A stretch of 64,000 nt of DNA from contig NC_085072.1 in the NCBI RefSeq assembly GCF_963662255.1, positions 3,993,001 through 4,057,000 on the forward strand. The letters run 5' to 3'. The translations under genes were made by a program, and so were the position numbers. Below the pieces are notes generated by a model. The model was not told the DNA's origin, searched no databases, and was given only the letters and a program-made list of their open reading frames with translations. This DNA is from Cinclus cinclus. Its lineage: Eukaryota; Chordata; Aves; Passeriformes; Cinclidae. Positions within the stretch are counted from its first letter, which is position 1. Each line of letters starts with the position of its first letter. Shown here piece by piece: positions 45,985-58,256 of this stretch.

Positions 45985-47025
45985 CTGTCCCGCTCCCCAG
46001 CTCCCCGCTCCCCAGTTCCCCAGTTCCCCGCTCCCCAGTTCCCCAGTTCCCCTCTCCCCAGTTCCCCGTTCCCCTCTCCCCAGTTCCCCTCTCCCCAGTT
46101 CCCCGTTGCCCGCTCCCCAGTTCCCCAGCTCCCCAGTTCCCCAGTTTCCCAGTTCCCCTCTCCCCAGTTCCCCAGTTTCCCAGTTCCCCTCTCCCCAGTT
46201 CCTCTCTCCCCAGTTCCCCAGTTTCCCAGTTCCCCTCTCCCCAGTTCCCCAGTTTCCCAGTTCCCCACTCCTCAGTTCCCCAGTTCCCCTCTCCCCAGTT
46301 CCTCTCTCCCCAGTTCCCCAGTTTCCCAGTTCCCCTCTCCCCAGTTCCCCAGTTCCTCTCTCCCCAGTTCCCCAGTTCCCCTCTCCCCAGTTCCCCTCTC
46401 CCCAGTTCCCCAGTTCCCCTCTCCCCAGTTCCCCAGTTCCTCTCTCCCCAGTTCCCCAGTTCCCCTCTCCCCAGTTCCCCTCTCCCCAGTTCCCCAGTTC
46501 CCCTCTCCCCAGTTTCCCAGTTCCCCGCTCCCCAGTTCCCCAGTTCCCCAGTTCCCAGTTCCCCGTTGCCCTCTCCCCAGTTCCCCTCTCCCCAGTTCCC
46601 CGTTGCCCGCTCCCCAGTTCCCCAGCTCCCCAGTTCCCCTCTCCCCAGTTCCCCAGTTTCCCAGTTCCCCTCTCCCCAGTTCCCCGTTCCCCAGTTCCCC
46701 ACTCCTCAGTTCCCCAGTTCCTCTCTCCCCAGTTTCCCAGTTCCCCAGTTCCCCTCTCCCCAGTTCCCCAGTTCCTCAGTTCCCCTCTCCCCAGTTCCCC
46801 AGTTCCCCAGTTCCTCTCTCCCCAGTTCCCCAGTTCCTCTCTCCCCAGTTCCCCAGTTCCTCTCTCCCCAGTTCCCCAGTTCCTCTCTCCCCAGTTCCCC
46901 AGTTCCTCTCTCCCCAGTTCCCCAGTTCCCCTCTCCCCAGTTCCCCAGTTCCTCTCTCCCCAGTTCCCCAGTTCCTCTCTCCCCAGTTCCCCAGTTCCTC
47001 TCTCCCCAGTTCCCCAGTTCCTGCC
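45985..47025. repeat. ~1-kb CCCCAGTT minisatellite array
   Basis: Built from 8-nt CCCCAGTT modules and 7-nt CC(C/T)CTCT modules in runs of 15 and 23 nt. The longest higher-order regularity is at 46795-47020 (CCCCAGTTCCCCAGTTCCTC TCT). The minus strand is a series of GGGG runs with four-base loops, a strong G-quadruplex pattern. Open frames of several hundred codons on both strands follow from the lack of stop triplets in the unit. Confidence 0.95.
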
Positions 47026-47499
47026 CCGCAGGGAGGACCCGGCGTGCGGGAAGCCCCGAGCCGGGAGCCCCGGGGAGCAGAGCCTTGATAGCGACGCGGG
47101 GAAGCCGAGGACAGGAGCGGCTCGCAGGGGGTAATTAAACACCCGCGGAGGAGGACTCTGATACCGGAGAAGCTTCTCATCCCTCTGCCACAGCCGAGAG
47201 ATTCGGGAAAGTTCCTGAGTCTGGAGGCTTTGGAGATGTCTCACCCCAGCCTGGCGCTGGGGAGGATTTGGCAGCATCACCATCGGGATCAACACAGCCA
47301 AGTCCTCGCTGCTTCTGTCCGGCCTCAACATCCCCATCAAGGCAGTTTGGGATGCGGGATTTGGTGGAACGCAGGGCGGGGAAATGCCCCGCACCCCAAA
47401 CCCACATCCCTGAGGATGCTGAGGAGGCAGATTCAGGGAGCCCAGGGCTCTCCTGGCCCCGCTGTCTCTCGGTTGTTCCCACCTCCCTCGCTGTCCAGC

Positions 47500-47545
47500 A
47501 GGAATTACACCCTGCAGGAATTACACCCTGTGGGAATTACACCAG
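47500..47545. repeat. Three-copy 16-nt tandem repeat
   Basis: GGAATTACACC(C/A)(T/G)G-type units occur three times in direct order. Confidence 0.8.
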
Positions 47546-48283
47546 GCAGCGCCGGCAGCCCAAAGCAAACACAATATTTTAAAGTCCTTCCCAGCCTAAC
47601 CATCCCCAGCGCTATTAATAACACTTGTAAGGAGTTGTTCTTGAATAGATATGATTTTTATCTTGACAGCGTCTCCCTAAATCATTTTTATCCCCACGAA
47701 CTTTGAGAGGAGCAGATTTTCTGAGGGCCATTTATCTTGGCAAATATCCCCACCCCTGTTTATTGCTCACTCCCTCTTTAGTCATGGATGGGGCTGTTCC
47801 CCACGCTCAGCCTCAGCTCCCAAATCCCTCTGCCTCCCCTCTCCACGTGTGTTTTACTGGCGGCAGCAAAATGAAATCAAACTCTCAAATCTCTGTGGCT
47901 GAGCAGCTGTTGGGAGGTGGGAAGGGGGTGTGAGATCCCTGCCAAACCTCCTGTCTTCCCTCGCCCCGCGTCTTCAGCGACAATTCCAGTTAGTAAAAAG
48001 GCATAGAACCTCCCTGAATTCTCAGCTTTTCTCGGCAGAAAAGCGGCCACAGCCCCCTCGTTGTGGCAGATGGACAAAGGCACAGGAAAAGCTCGAGGCA
48101 GGGAAGGCAGTGGGGGACATTCCGGCTGTCACATCCATCACTTGTTTGAAAATAAAGACTTTTTTTAAGAGGAGAGCTGCGGGGAAAGGAGCAGATTCTC
48201 TGATAGAGCTTGGGAAACACCGATTCTGCAGACAGATGGCCCGGGCTGCTCCTCCTGGGGGAATGAACCCATCCCGGGGCTGC

Positions 48284-48440
48284 TGAGCTCACCCCAGAGG
48301 TGCTGAACTTACCCAAAAGGTGCTGGGCTCACTCTGGGAATGCTGAACTCACCCCAAAAGAGCTGAACTCACTCTGGAAACGTTGAACTCACCCCAAACA
48401 TTCTGAACTCACCCCAAAGGTGCTGAACTCACCCTGAAAA
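48284..48440. repeat. ~19-nt minisatellite
   Basis: About eight degenerate copies of TGCTGAACTCACCCCAAAG. Confidence 0.88.
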
Positions 48441-48449
48441 TGCCCAACT

Positions 48450-51400
48450 TGCAGGGACAGCACCAGGACCCTCCTGGATTTCAGTACCTGAGGGCAGAGC
48501 ATCCCCTGGCCTGGAGGGTCCCACCCAGCCCCTTGCCCTGCCCTCCAGCCCCACAGAGCTGGGGAGGGCACAGCAGAAGCTGGAGCAGCCCTGGGTGAGA
48601 GCAGTTCAAAACTGACTCGGAGAGGAGAGGGGAGGAGGGAGGAATGAGCAGCTAAGAGCCAGGAGTAATAAAATATTCCAGAACTCGATTAAGAAATGAC
48701 AGGCAGGGCTGGCAGAGCGGGCTGGGCACACAGTCCCACTGCAGCTGGGCCCGGAGCAGGCTGCTCCTGTGGGACTGGGGGGGGTTTATGGGATGTGGCA
48801 CTTCGCCATCCCTCTGTGCAAATCAACCTGTGCACGGCTGGAGCCCAACAGTCCCGCTCCTGTTGTTCCCAAAGGCTTCCCAAGCCCTTATAAAGGAACA
48901 CCTGATACCAGGCCCCAGTTAACAGCTCCACTGGGGAATGCTGGAGCTGCTTCCATGATTAATAAGTTTAGTTTGAGCTGAGGAGGGGAGCCGGGAGAGC
49001 CCAGGGGTCTGGAGGCAGCAGAGCTTGGTCCCCATGAGGATTCCCAGAGGTGAAGCTCTCACCCAGCCCTGCGGGACGGAGACCACCTCACACAGCTGGA
49101 GCCTTGGGAAGCTGTTCCCAGCCTGCTGCTGGGCTGGGAAAGGCTGGAAAGTTCCAGGTGTGAGGAAGCCCAGCCTGCAGCCAGCTCCAGGGGCAGCGCT
49201 GACCTTCGCAGCTCAGCTGCAGCCACAGAATGAGACTCGTCTCCCTTCCTCCCTAACAAGGGTTTTTGGTGGAAGACAGGAGAGCCCTGAGCATCCGCGT
49301 GGCCAGCCAGGGGTCACCTGGCATTTCTGGGGCTGGAGAGTTTGGGGTGATGCAGCCACGGGGTTCAGGCTCCACCTCACCCCCCCCTCCTCCTGCCAAA
49401 AACCGTCTCCCAGGAATGCCACCAGGAGCCAGAGTGCCACCAGGCTGCAAGTGCCACACAGAGCTGCTGGAGAGCTCCCGTGGCTGTCACCGTGCCCAGG
49501 ACATCGGGGCTGGTGGAATCCCCACGGCTTTACAGGACCTTGGGATCCCCCCATAAGGAGCCACTCACACTGGGGTCCCTGCAGAGCTGTGCCAGGAGCT
49601 GGCAGGAGCCTCTGGGCCACAGCCACCTCCTTTAGGAAGGGCCAGAAAGCCCTCGGGAGGTGGAATTCAGTGATGTGAGCTCACCGCCCCGACCTGTGGG
49701 TCTGGAGGAGCAGACGGACGAGCAGCCAGTGGGTGCTGTGCCTATGGAGTGGGAATTTGGGAATGGCTCTTGCTGGTGGAGGTTTTTCCTCCCCAGGTGT
49801 GGGCAGGAGGCTCCTCCCGGCTGTCAGCAGCGCTGCGGCGCTGGCAGTGGGTAATTAAACCTTTTATTCGCTGCCTGGAGGCACGAAGGCATCAAGCGCT
49901 CTTATCAAAAGCAGGATCACAGCGGGGCCGGCTCCGTGCAGGAGGGAGGGAGAGATGCCAAAGCCGCCTGGAAGAAAGTTGGGGTTTTGCCCTCCTCTCC
50001 CAGCTCCTTGAATCCACCCTGTGAACAGCTCCACGTTCAGCCGTGCTGTCTGCAGGGCTCAGCTGGGCACGGCCAAACCTTCCTGTGCCAGCAGCTCCAT
50101 TCCCTCACCCTCAGCTCTGCCCTGCCTCAGGATCCCACATCCCGGGGATCTACCCATAAAGGGAATTTCTCTCCCTCTTTCACCCCTAACACCACCCTGT
50201 GCATGAGATGTGACCCGGGGGTTCCTCCACCGGCTCTGCTGTGACATCTGGGGACACTCAGAGTGAAGGGACAGCAGCAGCCACTCACAACGGGCAGGAA
50301 GGGCTGTGCCTGGGGATGGGGGGACAAAAAACACCCCAAAAGTGCTGACTGAGGTGCTGGCTGCAGCCCTGTCCCACACACAGCTCCGTGCACTGAGAGG
50401 GGACAGGTCCTGGCTCTGTCCCAGCTCCAAGGCGCTGCCGTCCCCAGCCCAGGACTGGGGACCCTCCCTGTGTCCCCAGGAGCACCTGGACAGAGCTCAG
50501 CCCCCCTCGTGTTTTGGGGAGCAGGAGCAGCACAGAGGGGATGTGACAAGAGCTCCAAGGCAGAGTGAATTTTCCAGCTCTTGGATACAAGGAAGAATCA
50601 CAGTGTTGTTTATCATCTTTAAAGATACGCAGAGTTGGTGAGAGAGAATGAATTCTTCTTCATAAGCCAGTTCCCAGGATATTTTTACTGTGCATCATAA
50701 ATTATAATACCTTTTTATTTTTGCTTTATGGCCTGTCCCCCGCCAATTCTGGTGATCTACATCCTCATCCCCCCCCCGCTGTGCTTTAGGAACAATCCCT
50801 GCCTGTCTCTCTCCTCCTCCCATCAGCTCCCCAGTTCTCTCCTTCCACCAGCATCTCTCTTTCCCCTTGTCCCACCCATGGATTTGGGGCTGGGGAGCTG
50901 TGGCCGTCACCAGGAGTGGACAGTGGCACCTCTGAGTTGCGGGGGTAGCCACGGCCCTGGCAGCAGCAGGGTGACCTCCAGCTCCTGGCAGTGCTGAACC
51001 AACCCAGCAGCTCCCTCAGACCTCCCTGGGTGGCTGAGACAGCCCTGAACACCCCCTGCCCCTCACACCTGGGCACAGCCCAGCTCCAGGTGCTCCTGAG
51101 ATGGGCACAGCTCTGAGCTTAGCCTGGCCCTGCTCTGGTGCAGCCCTCTCTGGGCATGGTTTGGGGTCCTGGTTGGTTTCTCCACCAGCACAGCTCAGAT
51201 GTGGGCCAGGATGGGGATTTCAGCTCCATTAACACCTGAAATTCAAAAGGGAGCAGCCCAGTGCAGGTGAGGTGACACCGAAGGATGCAGCCCTGCCTGA
51301 GGCAGCTCCAGACATCCCAAACCCCAGGGATGACCCTCCCAGGAGATCCCACCTGCCCAGGGCAGCCCTTCACACCACCCCACATGGATTTTATCCCCAC

Positions 51401-52370
51401 AGCAATAGCAGGAGCCCAGGGAGCTCCCAATGCCCAGATCAGCATTCCCATACCCATGGCATGGGATCCTCCATCCCCAGGAAGAGCTGGAAGGTTCTCA
51501 GGGCAGTTTCCACAGCTCCTCTCTTTGCAAAGCCTCGCCCCTTTAAGGAAAAATCCGTTTACAAATCTCACCGGGTGGGGAACCCTCCATGAGAGAGGGG
51601 GAACAGTGGCCAGGAGTTCTTCCATGGCCTCAAACCCCTCCGGGGGAGAATTCAGCCCTAAAGCAGGAGCTGGGGAGGAGAGGTGAGTGTTTATCCCTGT
51701 GAAATATGGAGATTTGCTGCGATGAGGCTGACTAAGAACATTACATTTGCCACGCTAAGCCGCAGAGCCTCGGGGCTTTGCGCGGGGCTCAGGCTCCCGT
51801 CAGGGAAAGGATTTTTCAGCGTGTTGGGATTTACAGGAAAACAGGCATCTCCTGGGAAGAGCCAGCACGGCTGATGGTGCAGACAGCATCATCGTGTTTC
51901 CCCGGGCTGTGTGGTGATTCAGGCAGGGATTGCGTTCCCCAGGCCCAGATGGGATTTTTAGGGCTAACAGAAAATCCTAATTGCAGACATTCCCATTTCC
52001 CAGCGTTTTCACAGCAATCTGCAGCCTGTGCTCAGCGCCTGGTTGTGGGATGGGTCTCATACACAGACCCACGTGGATAAATAAACATTCTGTGCCCCCA
52101 ATTCCAGCACGAGGGGATGAGCAGGAGCTGCTGGATGTGGCCACACTTGGAGCCGTGCTTGGCTGGTCCCTCCCCGCTGCATCTGGGGCTTCTCGGGGGA
52201 AATGAGAGCAGGGGAGCAGGTTAACAGCCAAGAAAATGATTGCTAATAATGCAGCCGGGGGGCTTGTTCCGTCCCGTTTTACTGGAGCCTCAGTGATTAC
52301 TGGCAGGTAGCTCAAAGGCAGGGCCCTGTGTTATTGCCGGGGTGCTCGGCAGGGACTGAGGATCGTTAGC
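48450..52370. other. Intergenic, no gene seen
   Basis: No coding exon, RNA gene or long repeat recognised. Open frames of 100-200 codons here have no family signature and no consistent splice structure. Confidence 0.5.
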
Positions 52371-52382
52371 AGCAGGCTGCCA

Positions 52383-52682
52383 GAGCATTCCCAGCAGCAT
52401 TCCCAGCACCATTCCCAGCAGCATTCCCAGCACCATCCCCAGCACCATCCCCAGCACCATTCCCAGCAGCATTCCCAGCAGCATTCCCAGCACCATCCCC
52501 AGCACCATTCCCAGCACCATTCCCAGCACCATCCCCAGCAGCATTCCCAGCACCATCCCCAGCACCATCCCCAGCACCATTCCCAGCACCATTCCCAGCA
52601 CCATCCCCAGCACCATCCCCAGCACCATCCCCAGCACCATTCCCAGCAGCATCCCCAGCACCATTCCCAGCACCATTCCCAG
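52383..52682. repeat. 12-nt minisatellite, ~25 copies
   Basis: Units CCCAGCA(C/G)CAT(T/C)C follow each other with very regular spacing. Because 12 is a multiple of three, each frame stays open; on the minus strand it reads as a repeated Gly-Met-Val/Leu-Leu string without a plausible gene context. Confidence 0.95.
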
Positions 52683-54060
52683 GCCATGCTGGAAGCTGGA
52701 GCAGAGCAGGACTCGGGGAGCAGGGGGGGTGGAGGGGCTGGGAACGGACAGAGACAGGGGTGAGGTGCCTGGGGCAGGGAAGGGACACAAGGATGGACTG
52801 GACTGGGGATCATTTGGGGTTTTGGCCACCCAAAATCTGGGAAAAGGAGGATAGAAGAGACTTGGTGGTGACTGCCGGTGGGGTTCAGGGCAGTGAAAGG
52901 GTCACCCCAGCCTTGTCCATCCCAGGCACATCAATGTCTGGGGCTGCCCCTGAGCACAGCCAGGTCTGGGGTCCCAAACTGAGGCGGGGCATAGGGAGGG
53001 AACAGAAACCAGCTCTGTGCATGGCCCAGGGCATTTCTGAGCAGGCGGATGCAGAGCAGGGCCCGGGGATGTGGGGACACATCAGCCCCGGGGCAGCCAG
53101 GAGCCCTGAGCCCTGCGAGCAGAGGAGAGCGGGCTGGGCGAGGGGCGGCTAGGAACAGGACAGCAGTGACAAATGACTTTAATTCCTGGGCAGACACCGA
53201 TGGGAGGGGGTGATTAATGAGCCCAGCACCTCATGGTGGCCTCAGGAGCTCAGGGAGATATTTTGGCAGAGGGTGGAGCAGCAGGGACTGGAGGGTGGAG
53301 GCAGCAGGCTGGGAACTGAGAACAGACAGGAGGTGACAACCACTCACCAAGTCCTTCTCTCTCCTGCCCACACTATCCCAGGTCTGGGTTCTTCCCAGAG
53401 GTTCACGGGCAGGATTAAAATCCTTCCATCATTTCTCCTGCCATCTTCTCTCCCTCTTATCCCATCAAACACAGAGGCTGGCACGCCTGGTGCTCACAGG
53501 GCTCCTTCCCCAAGCTGATGTGCCAGCACTGGCCTCTGGCCCTTCCCTCTCTGCCTCTGCCTGCAGGAGCAATGCAGAACTGGTTAAACTGGGAGCTGGA
53601 CTCCTCTCCTCCTGCATCCACTGGGAAGGATCTGCATTCCCAGAGGCAGAGAGCACAAGGAGCATCAGCAGCCTGGCTGGGATCTTGGCTCCAGCCCTCC
53701 TCCCCTGCCCTGTCTGGAGCTGCTGGTGCCCCCTGCTCTCCCCTCGAGTGTTTCTGACTCCCAGCCCTGGTCGGGGTCCAGCTGGATCCTCCAGCTGAGC
53801 GTGGAGCCAGCCCTGGGCTGCCAGGCATGTGCCAGTAGCAGCCCCTGGAGCTTTGGGAACAGCAGCTGCTGGTGCTGATTAAAAACGGAGAAACCCAGAA
53901 ATTACCAGGCTGTGACAGCCCCTGCTGCTGCTGGGGACAGGGCAGGGGAGGGGCTGGATCCCCAATTCCTCCTTGGATCCCTTAGGGATAATGCAGAAAA
54001 TGCATGTGTGCACATCCCACAGAAACTGTGCCTGCAGGGTGCACATTCCAAAAGGAACCA

Positions 54061-54465
54061 GAAATAGGGATGTCTAAACCCTACAGGGATCCAGGGATGT
54101 CCAAACCCTACAGGGATCCAGGGATGTCCAAACCCTACAGGGATCCAGGGGTGGGGATGTCCAAACCCTACAGGGATCCAGGGATGTCCAAACCCTACAG
54201 GGATTCAGGGATGGGGATGTCCAAACCCTACAGGGATCCAGGGATGTCCAAACCCTACAGGGATTCAGGGATGGGGATGTTCAAACCCTACAGGTATCCA
54301 GGGATGGGAATTTCCAAACCCTACAGGGATCCAGGGATAGGGATGTTCAAACCCTACAGGGATCCAGGGATGGGAATTTCCAAACCCTACAGGGATCCAG
54401 AGATGGGGATGTTCAAACCCTACAGGGATCCAGGGATAGGAATGTTCGACCCCACAGGGATCCAG
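54061..54465. repeat. 27/33-nt minisatellite
   Basis: About fifteen copies of GATGTCCAAACCCTACAGGG plus ATCCAGG, with 6-nt GATGGG insertions in some copies. Unit lengths are multiples of three, so an open frame (MSKPYRDPG repeats) runs through it. Confidence 0.95.
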
Positions 54466-54744
54466 CACCACGGGGGCTCTGGTGGGAGGATCTGGATGTG
54501 CCACAGGGCAGGAGCAGGGACACGCTGAGGTCACGAGTTTCACCCTGTGTGTGCCAGGCTCTCAGCTCCTCCCCACCTGCACTGGCAGCTGGGACACACC
54601 TGGACACATGTGTCATTTCCAACAGATCCCAGGGAAGAACATGGGCACACCTGAAATCCCCAAAGGAAGCACATGGACACCTCGTGTCTCCACAGACCTC
54701 TGAGCTGTCTCCCCACCCAGCCCAGCCTCCCCCCATTCATATCC

Positions 54745-55030
54745 ACAGCTGAATTATTTATTACAAGCAGATGTTAGAGTTTAAAGAGTGCTAAGAGGAT
54801 ATCCTTGGCTAATCAATTTATTTTTAACTACTTTATGTGTTTATTACCGCCAGAATTTGGACTTCAGCTGCTATTTGGAATTATCCCTCATTCATCACCG
54901 TGTGCTGCGTCCTTGGGGACCACAAGAGAGCCACAAATCTGCAGTTTCCTGGCCAGGGACTGGACTTGCTTATTCCCTCGTTTCCATACGCGACGTAAAA
55001 TCCAGGCACTGAGTTGTAACATGCTGTGAA
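54745..55030. promoter_or_regulatory. AT-rich candidate conserved noncoding block
   Basis: Contains GCTAATCAATTTATTTTT-type sequence and the region around TTATTACCGCCAG, flanked by repeats and GC-rich DNA. No coding structure is seen. Conservation is a guess from composition. Confidence 0.25.
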
Positions 55031-55253
55031 CTCCCCAAAAATGGGCTTTGCCTCCATGGGCAGCAGCCAGGCTGGGCTGGGAGAGTGGGGAATCTCCTGA
55101 GAAAGGTGAGGATGGAGGAGGGCAAAGTTTGGGACAAGAAGAAGAACTCCAGACCTGTTGGGAAGGAGTGGAGATGGACTCTGGTTGTCTCTCTCCATCT
55201 CCCCCACTCCCCTCAGCCCTCCAGGCAAGTCCTTTTCTTCTCTGGGAGCACCC

Positions 55254-55407
55254 TGGACACTCCCAATGCTCCCACTTTCACGGAAATGTGGCCCATAAAG
55301 TGCCCTAAAGGCAGCTCTGGAATGAGACTGGACACTCCCAATGCTCCCAGTTAAATCACTGGGAATGGGGCCCATAAAGTGCCCTGAAGGTAATTCTGGG
55401 ATGAGAC
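55254..55407. repeat. Two-copy ~76-bp tandem duplication
   Basis: TGGACACTCCCAATGCTCCC, GGCCCATAAAGTGCCCT and TGAGAC blocks recur once with small indels. Confidence 0.88.
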
Positions 55408-56414
55408 CACACAAAAGCCAGGACACATCAAGAGGGTGCAATTTGTGCCCCATAGATGCCCAGTGCCAACAAAGCTCAGGTGTTCTCCAACCCCTTTAAA
55501 ACAGATGAGCAATTTGGGAAGCAGGAGCAGGGAAAAGGAAAAGGAGCATCCTCCAGGCATGACCAGGAGCTCCCAGTGCCACCCTGGGCTGTCTCAGCTG
55601 CCCCCTCAGCCTGCCCTGGGACACGTTTGGGAGGAGCTGGGCACAAGGCACGAGGGTATGGAGGTGAATACAGAGCCTTCATCCCATGGGATATCCCTCT
55701 GGAACGCAGCCAGCTCTGCGCTCCCTGCCACAGCCATCCCAAATCCCTGGGGAAGCCAAGGCATCCCTCAACCCGTTCATCACCCTTTGAGAAGCACCAA
55801 AGCCTTAAAGAACCTGTCAGCCGTGAGGGACTCGAACATTTCAGCCTGTCACCATTTCCAGGAGATATTGGGGGCAAAAAAAACCACGGAGGAGGAGGAA
55901 GATAAATGGTCCTAGGAAGGAGGGGAAGAAGGGAGACACAAAAGCGAGGAGGGGGTGAGGCTGTGCTGGGAGCGCAGCAATTAAAGCCACCCTGAGCTCA
56001 CCCAATTAAGCCGGCTGGAGGGAGGAGGAATCCCAAAGGATAATTTCCCGGGAAATTGCTCGTTTGTCTCTCTCAGTGTGTGATGCTGGAACGCTTTGGT
56101 GTCAGTCAAGCCGTGGAGCTGAGCCCCGGGGGTGACTAGAGAGATTTTGGGAATTTAGCAGGCAAAAGGCAGCTCTTCCTACAAAAAGCGTCAGAAATCC
56201 TGAATGGATAAATCCTGGTTGCAAAGCGGTGAGAAGGGACAGGAGCAGAAGGGATGGGGGTGGATGGAGCACCCTGCCCGGTGTCTGGATGGGATTCCTG
56301 CCCCGTCCCTGCCGTGTCTGCAGCTCTGGGACAGCAGCACGGTGTCCCCGCTGCTGCTCCTGTCCCTCTGCACGAGCTGCTCGGACATTCCCAGCCCTCG
56401 CTGCTCTACAAAGC

Positions 56415-56498
56415 CGGGGACAAACGCGGACCGGGAGGGACAAACGCGGACCGGGAGGGACAAACGCGGACCGGGAGGAACAAACGCGGACCGGGGGG
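56415..56498. repeat. 20-nt tandem repeat, four copies
   Basis: CAAACGCGGACCGGGAGGGA begins at 56421, 56441, 56461 and 56481, nearly perfect. The high identity suggests recent expansion. Confidence 0.95.
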
Positions 56499-57959
56499 TT
56501 TTCCCTGCTCAGTACCAGTGTTCAAACCTGGCTCTGTGGGCACTGGGGAATGCAGGAACACCGAGCTGGACGCTGAGCAGAGCAGAGCTCTGGCTCCAGG
56601 GAGCCCGAGGAGATGCAGAACCCCGGAGTGTCCAGAGCCAAACCCAAAGCACGGAGCAAAGGGAGCAGACCGAGCTCGGAGAAGCAGCTCCAGGAGAAGC
56701 AAACCCATCCCTGAAACAGCAACCAGGGCTCTGTGGCAGGGACTGAGGAGTTCTGGGACACCCGTGGGATGGGTGGGAGCTGGGTCACAGCCTGAGGCTC
56801 ACGGGGTGCAGCCAGGTGTCCCCTAGCAGGTGGGAATGAGTGGGGGGAGCACCATGTGGTTCCTGGTCCCTTTCCCCGTCCTTCTTCCCCTTCTTCAGTC
56901 CTCATTCCCTGCTTGCCAGTCCTCCTTCTCCATTTCCCAGCCGTCATTCCCTGCTCCCTCTTCCCCGGTCCTTCTTCCCCCCTCTCCAGCTGCTCCTTCC
57001 CCATCCCCACTCCTTCTTGTCCTTCTCCAGTCCTCATGCCCCGCTCCCCAGTCCTTCTCCAGTCCTCATGGCCCGCTCCCCAGTCCTTCTTCCCTATTTC
57101 CCAGCTTTCATTCCTTGCTTCCCAGCATCTTCTCCCCCCTTTCCAGCATCTCCTTCTTCATCCCTCTTTGCCCTTATCCAACACCCGCTGCAGCCGCTTT
57201 GCCAGAGCGGCGATCACAGCATCAGCCTGGCAGCGTTCAAGGGCCGCGTGTGTGCTCCTGCCAGCCCAGCACTGTCCCTTGTCACCGCCCGGGCCCCAGG
57301 ACCGCAATATTTAGCTCATGATTTCCCCAACCACTGCCGGAGGCGTCAGCAGCCGCTGCTCCGGGGGTTTCACTCCCTTGTTTGCAGTAAAGTCTCTTTT
57401 AACGCTCATTTTTCTTTATTTATTCTCCTTCTGCTTCTCTGAGTGGTTCTCCCTCTGTGGCTGGTGGTGCCTTCGTGGAGCTTCTGCCAAAAAGCATCAA
57501 ACGAGGCAGGTTGGAAGGAGGGCAGGGAGGTGTTCAGCACTTCTGGGATGATTCACCTTCTGGCATTCCTCATAATCCCTGGGATTCACCCTCCCGGCTC
57601 CTCTGCTCTCCATCTGACCCCCCAAAATTCCCTGGGTAAAACCTAGAAGCGTTTCTGTCCTGGTCCCTGGTCAGAGGGGAGGAAAAAAAACCTTTTCAAT
57701 TTGCGCAGAGCTCAGGAAATAATCATAAACGCGGGGACCATCCATAGAAACTTGATTAAGGTAGGAGAACTCCCCAAGAGCTCCACAGACCCCGGATTGC
57801 TCCGGCTGACCCTAAGGCAGGGGTGCAGCACCCGGGGGGCACCCACAGACCCAGGGATGTGCTCCCAAGAGCCCGAGGGAACAGCAGAAAAACCCCACAC
57901 CTTTATTCACCTGTCCCTCCAAAGTGCCCCCACTCCTGCCCTCGGGGGCACACCCAGGT

Positions 57960-58215
57960 GGTTGCGGGAGATTAATGACCTTGGCAAAAAGTAATTACAC
58001 CCCAGGCCTGTGCTGTTAATGACCGCGTATTCTCGCTGTCAATGCGCCGTAATTGAAAATGAGTAGGCGACTCGCTCGGCGGTGGAGTCGGCTGCAAAGC
58101 CTCGGCGCTGTATTAATTGTAGTAATTAGCAGTCACTTTAGGCTGGAGTCAGCTATAAATAGGGGGTCCGTTCGTTTAGCGGAGAGCGTGATTTAAAATG
58201 CAAATAAAATCGGCG
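57960..58215. promoter_or_regulatory. Candidate enhancer or conserved element with clustered motifs
   Basis: Within 250 bp: a nuclear-receptor TGACCTTGG (57976), several ATTA/TAATTA homeodomain cores, a perfect MEF2-type CTATAAATAG (58153-58162, also TATA-like) and a POU octamer ATGCAAAT (58198-58205). No exon structure. Function is inferred from motif density. Confidence 0.4.
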
Positions 58216-58232
58216 TAAATCACTTCTCTTCT

Positions 58233-58256
58233 CCCCCCCCCCCCCCAGCCCCCCCC
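58233..58256 (+). repeat. Poly(C) tract
   Basis: C14 followed by AG and C7. It directly follows the candidate element at 57960-58215 and is capable of i-motif or G-quadruplex structure. Confidence 0.95.

Noticed and set aside
45357..47138. 593-codon and 558-codon plus-strand frames and a 488-codon minus-strand frame
   Set aside because: They are produced by the stop-free CCCCAGTT minisatellite. The encoded Pro/Ser or Gly/Glu strings follow the repeat unit in every frame, and no splice or domain evidence exists.
52290..52829. 179-codon minus-strand frame of Gly-Met-Val/Leu-Leu repeats
   Set aside because: Result of a 12-nt minisatellite. All three frames are open and nothing around it resembles a gene.
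54004..54528. 174-codon plus-strand frame with MSKPYRDPG repeats
   Set aside because: Minisatellite with units divisible by three. No homolog, no Kozak or splice support, and the reverse strand is open too.
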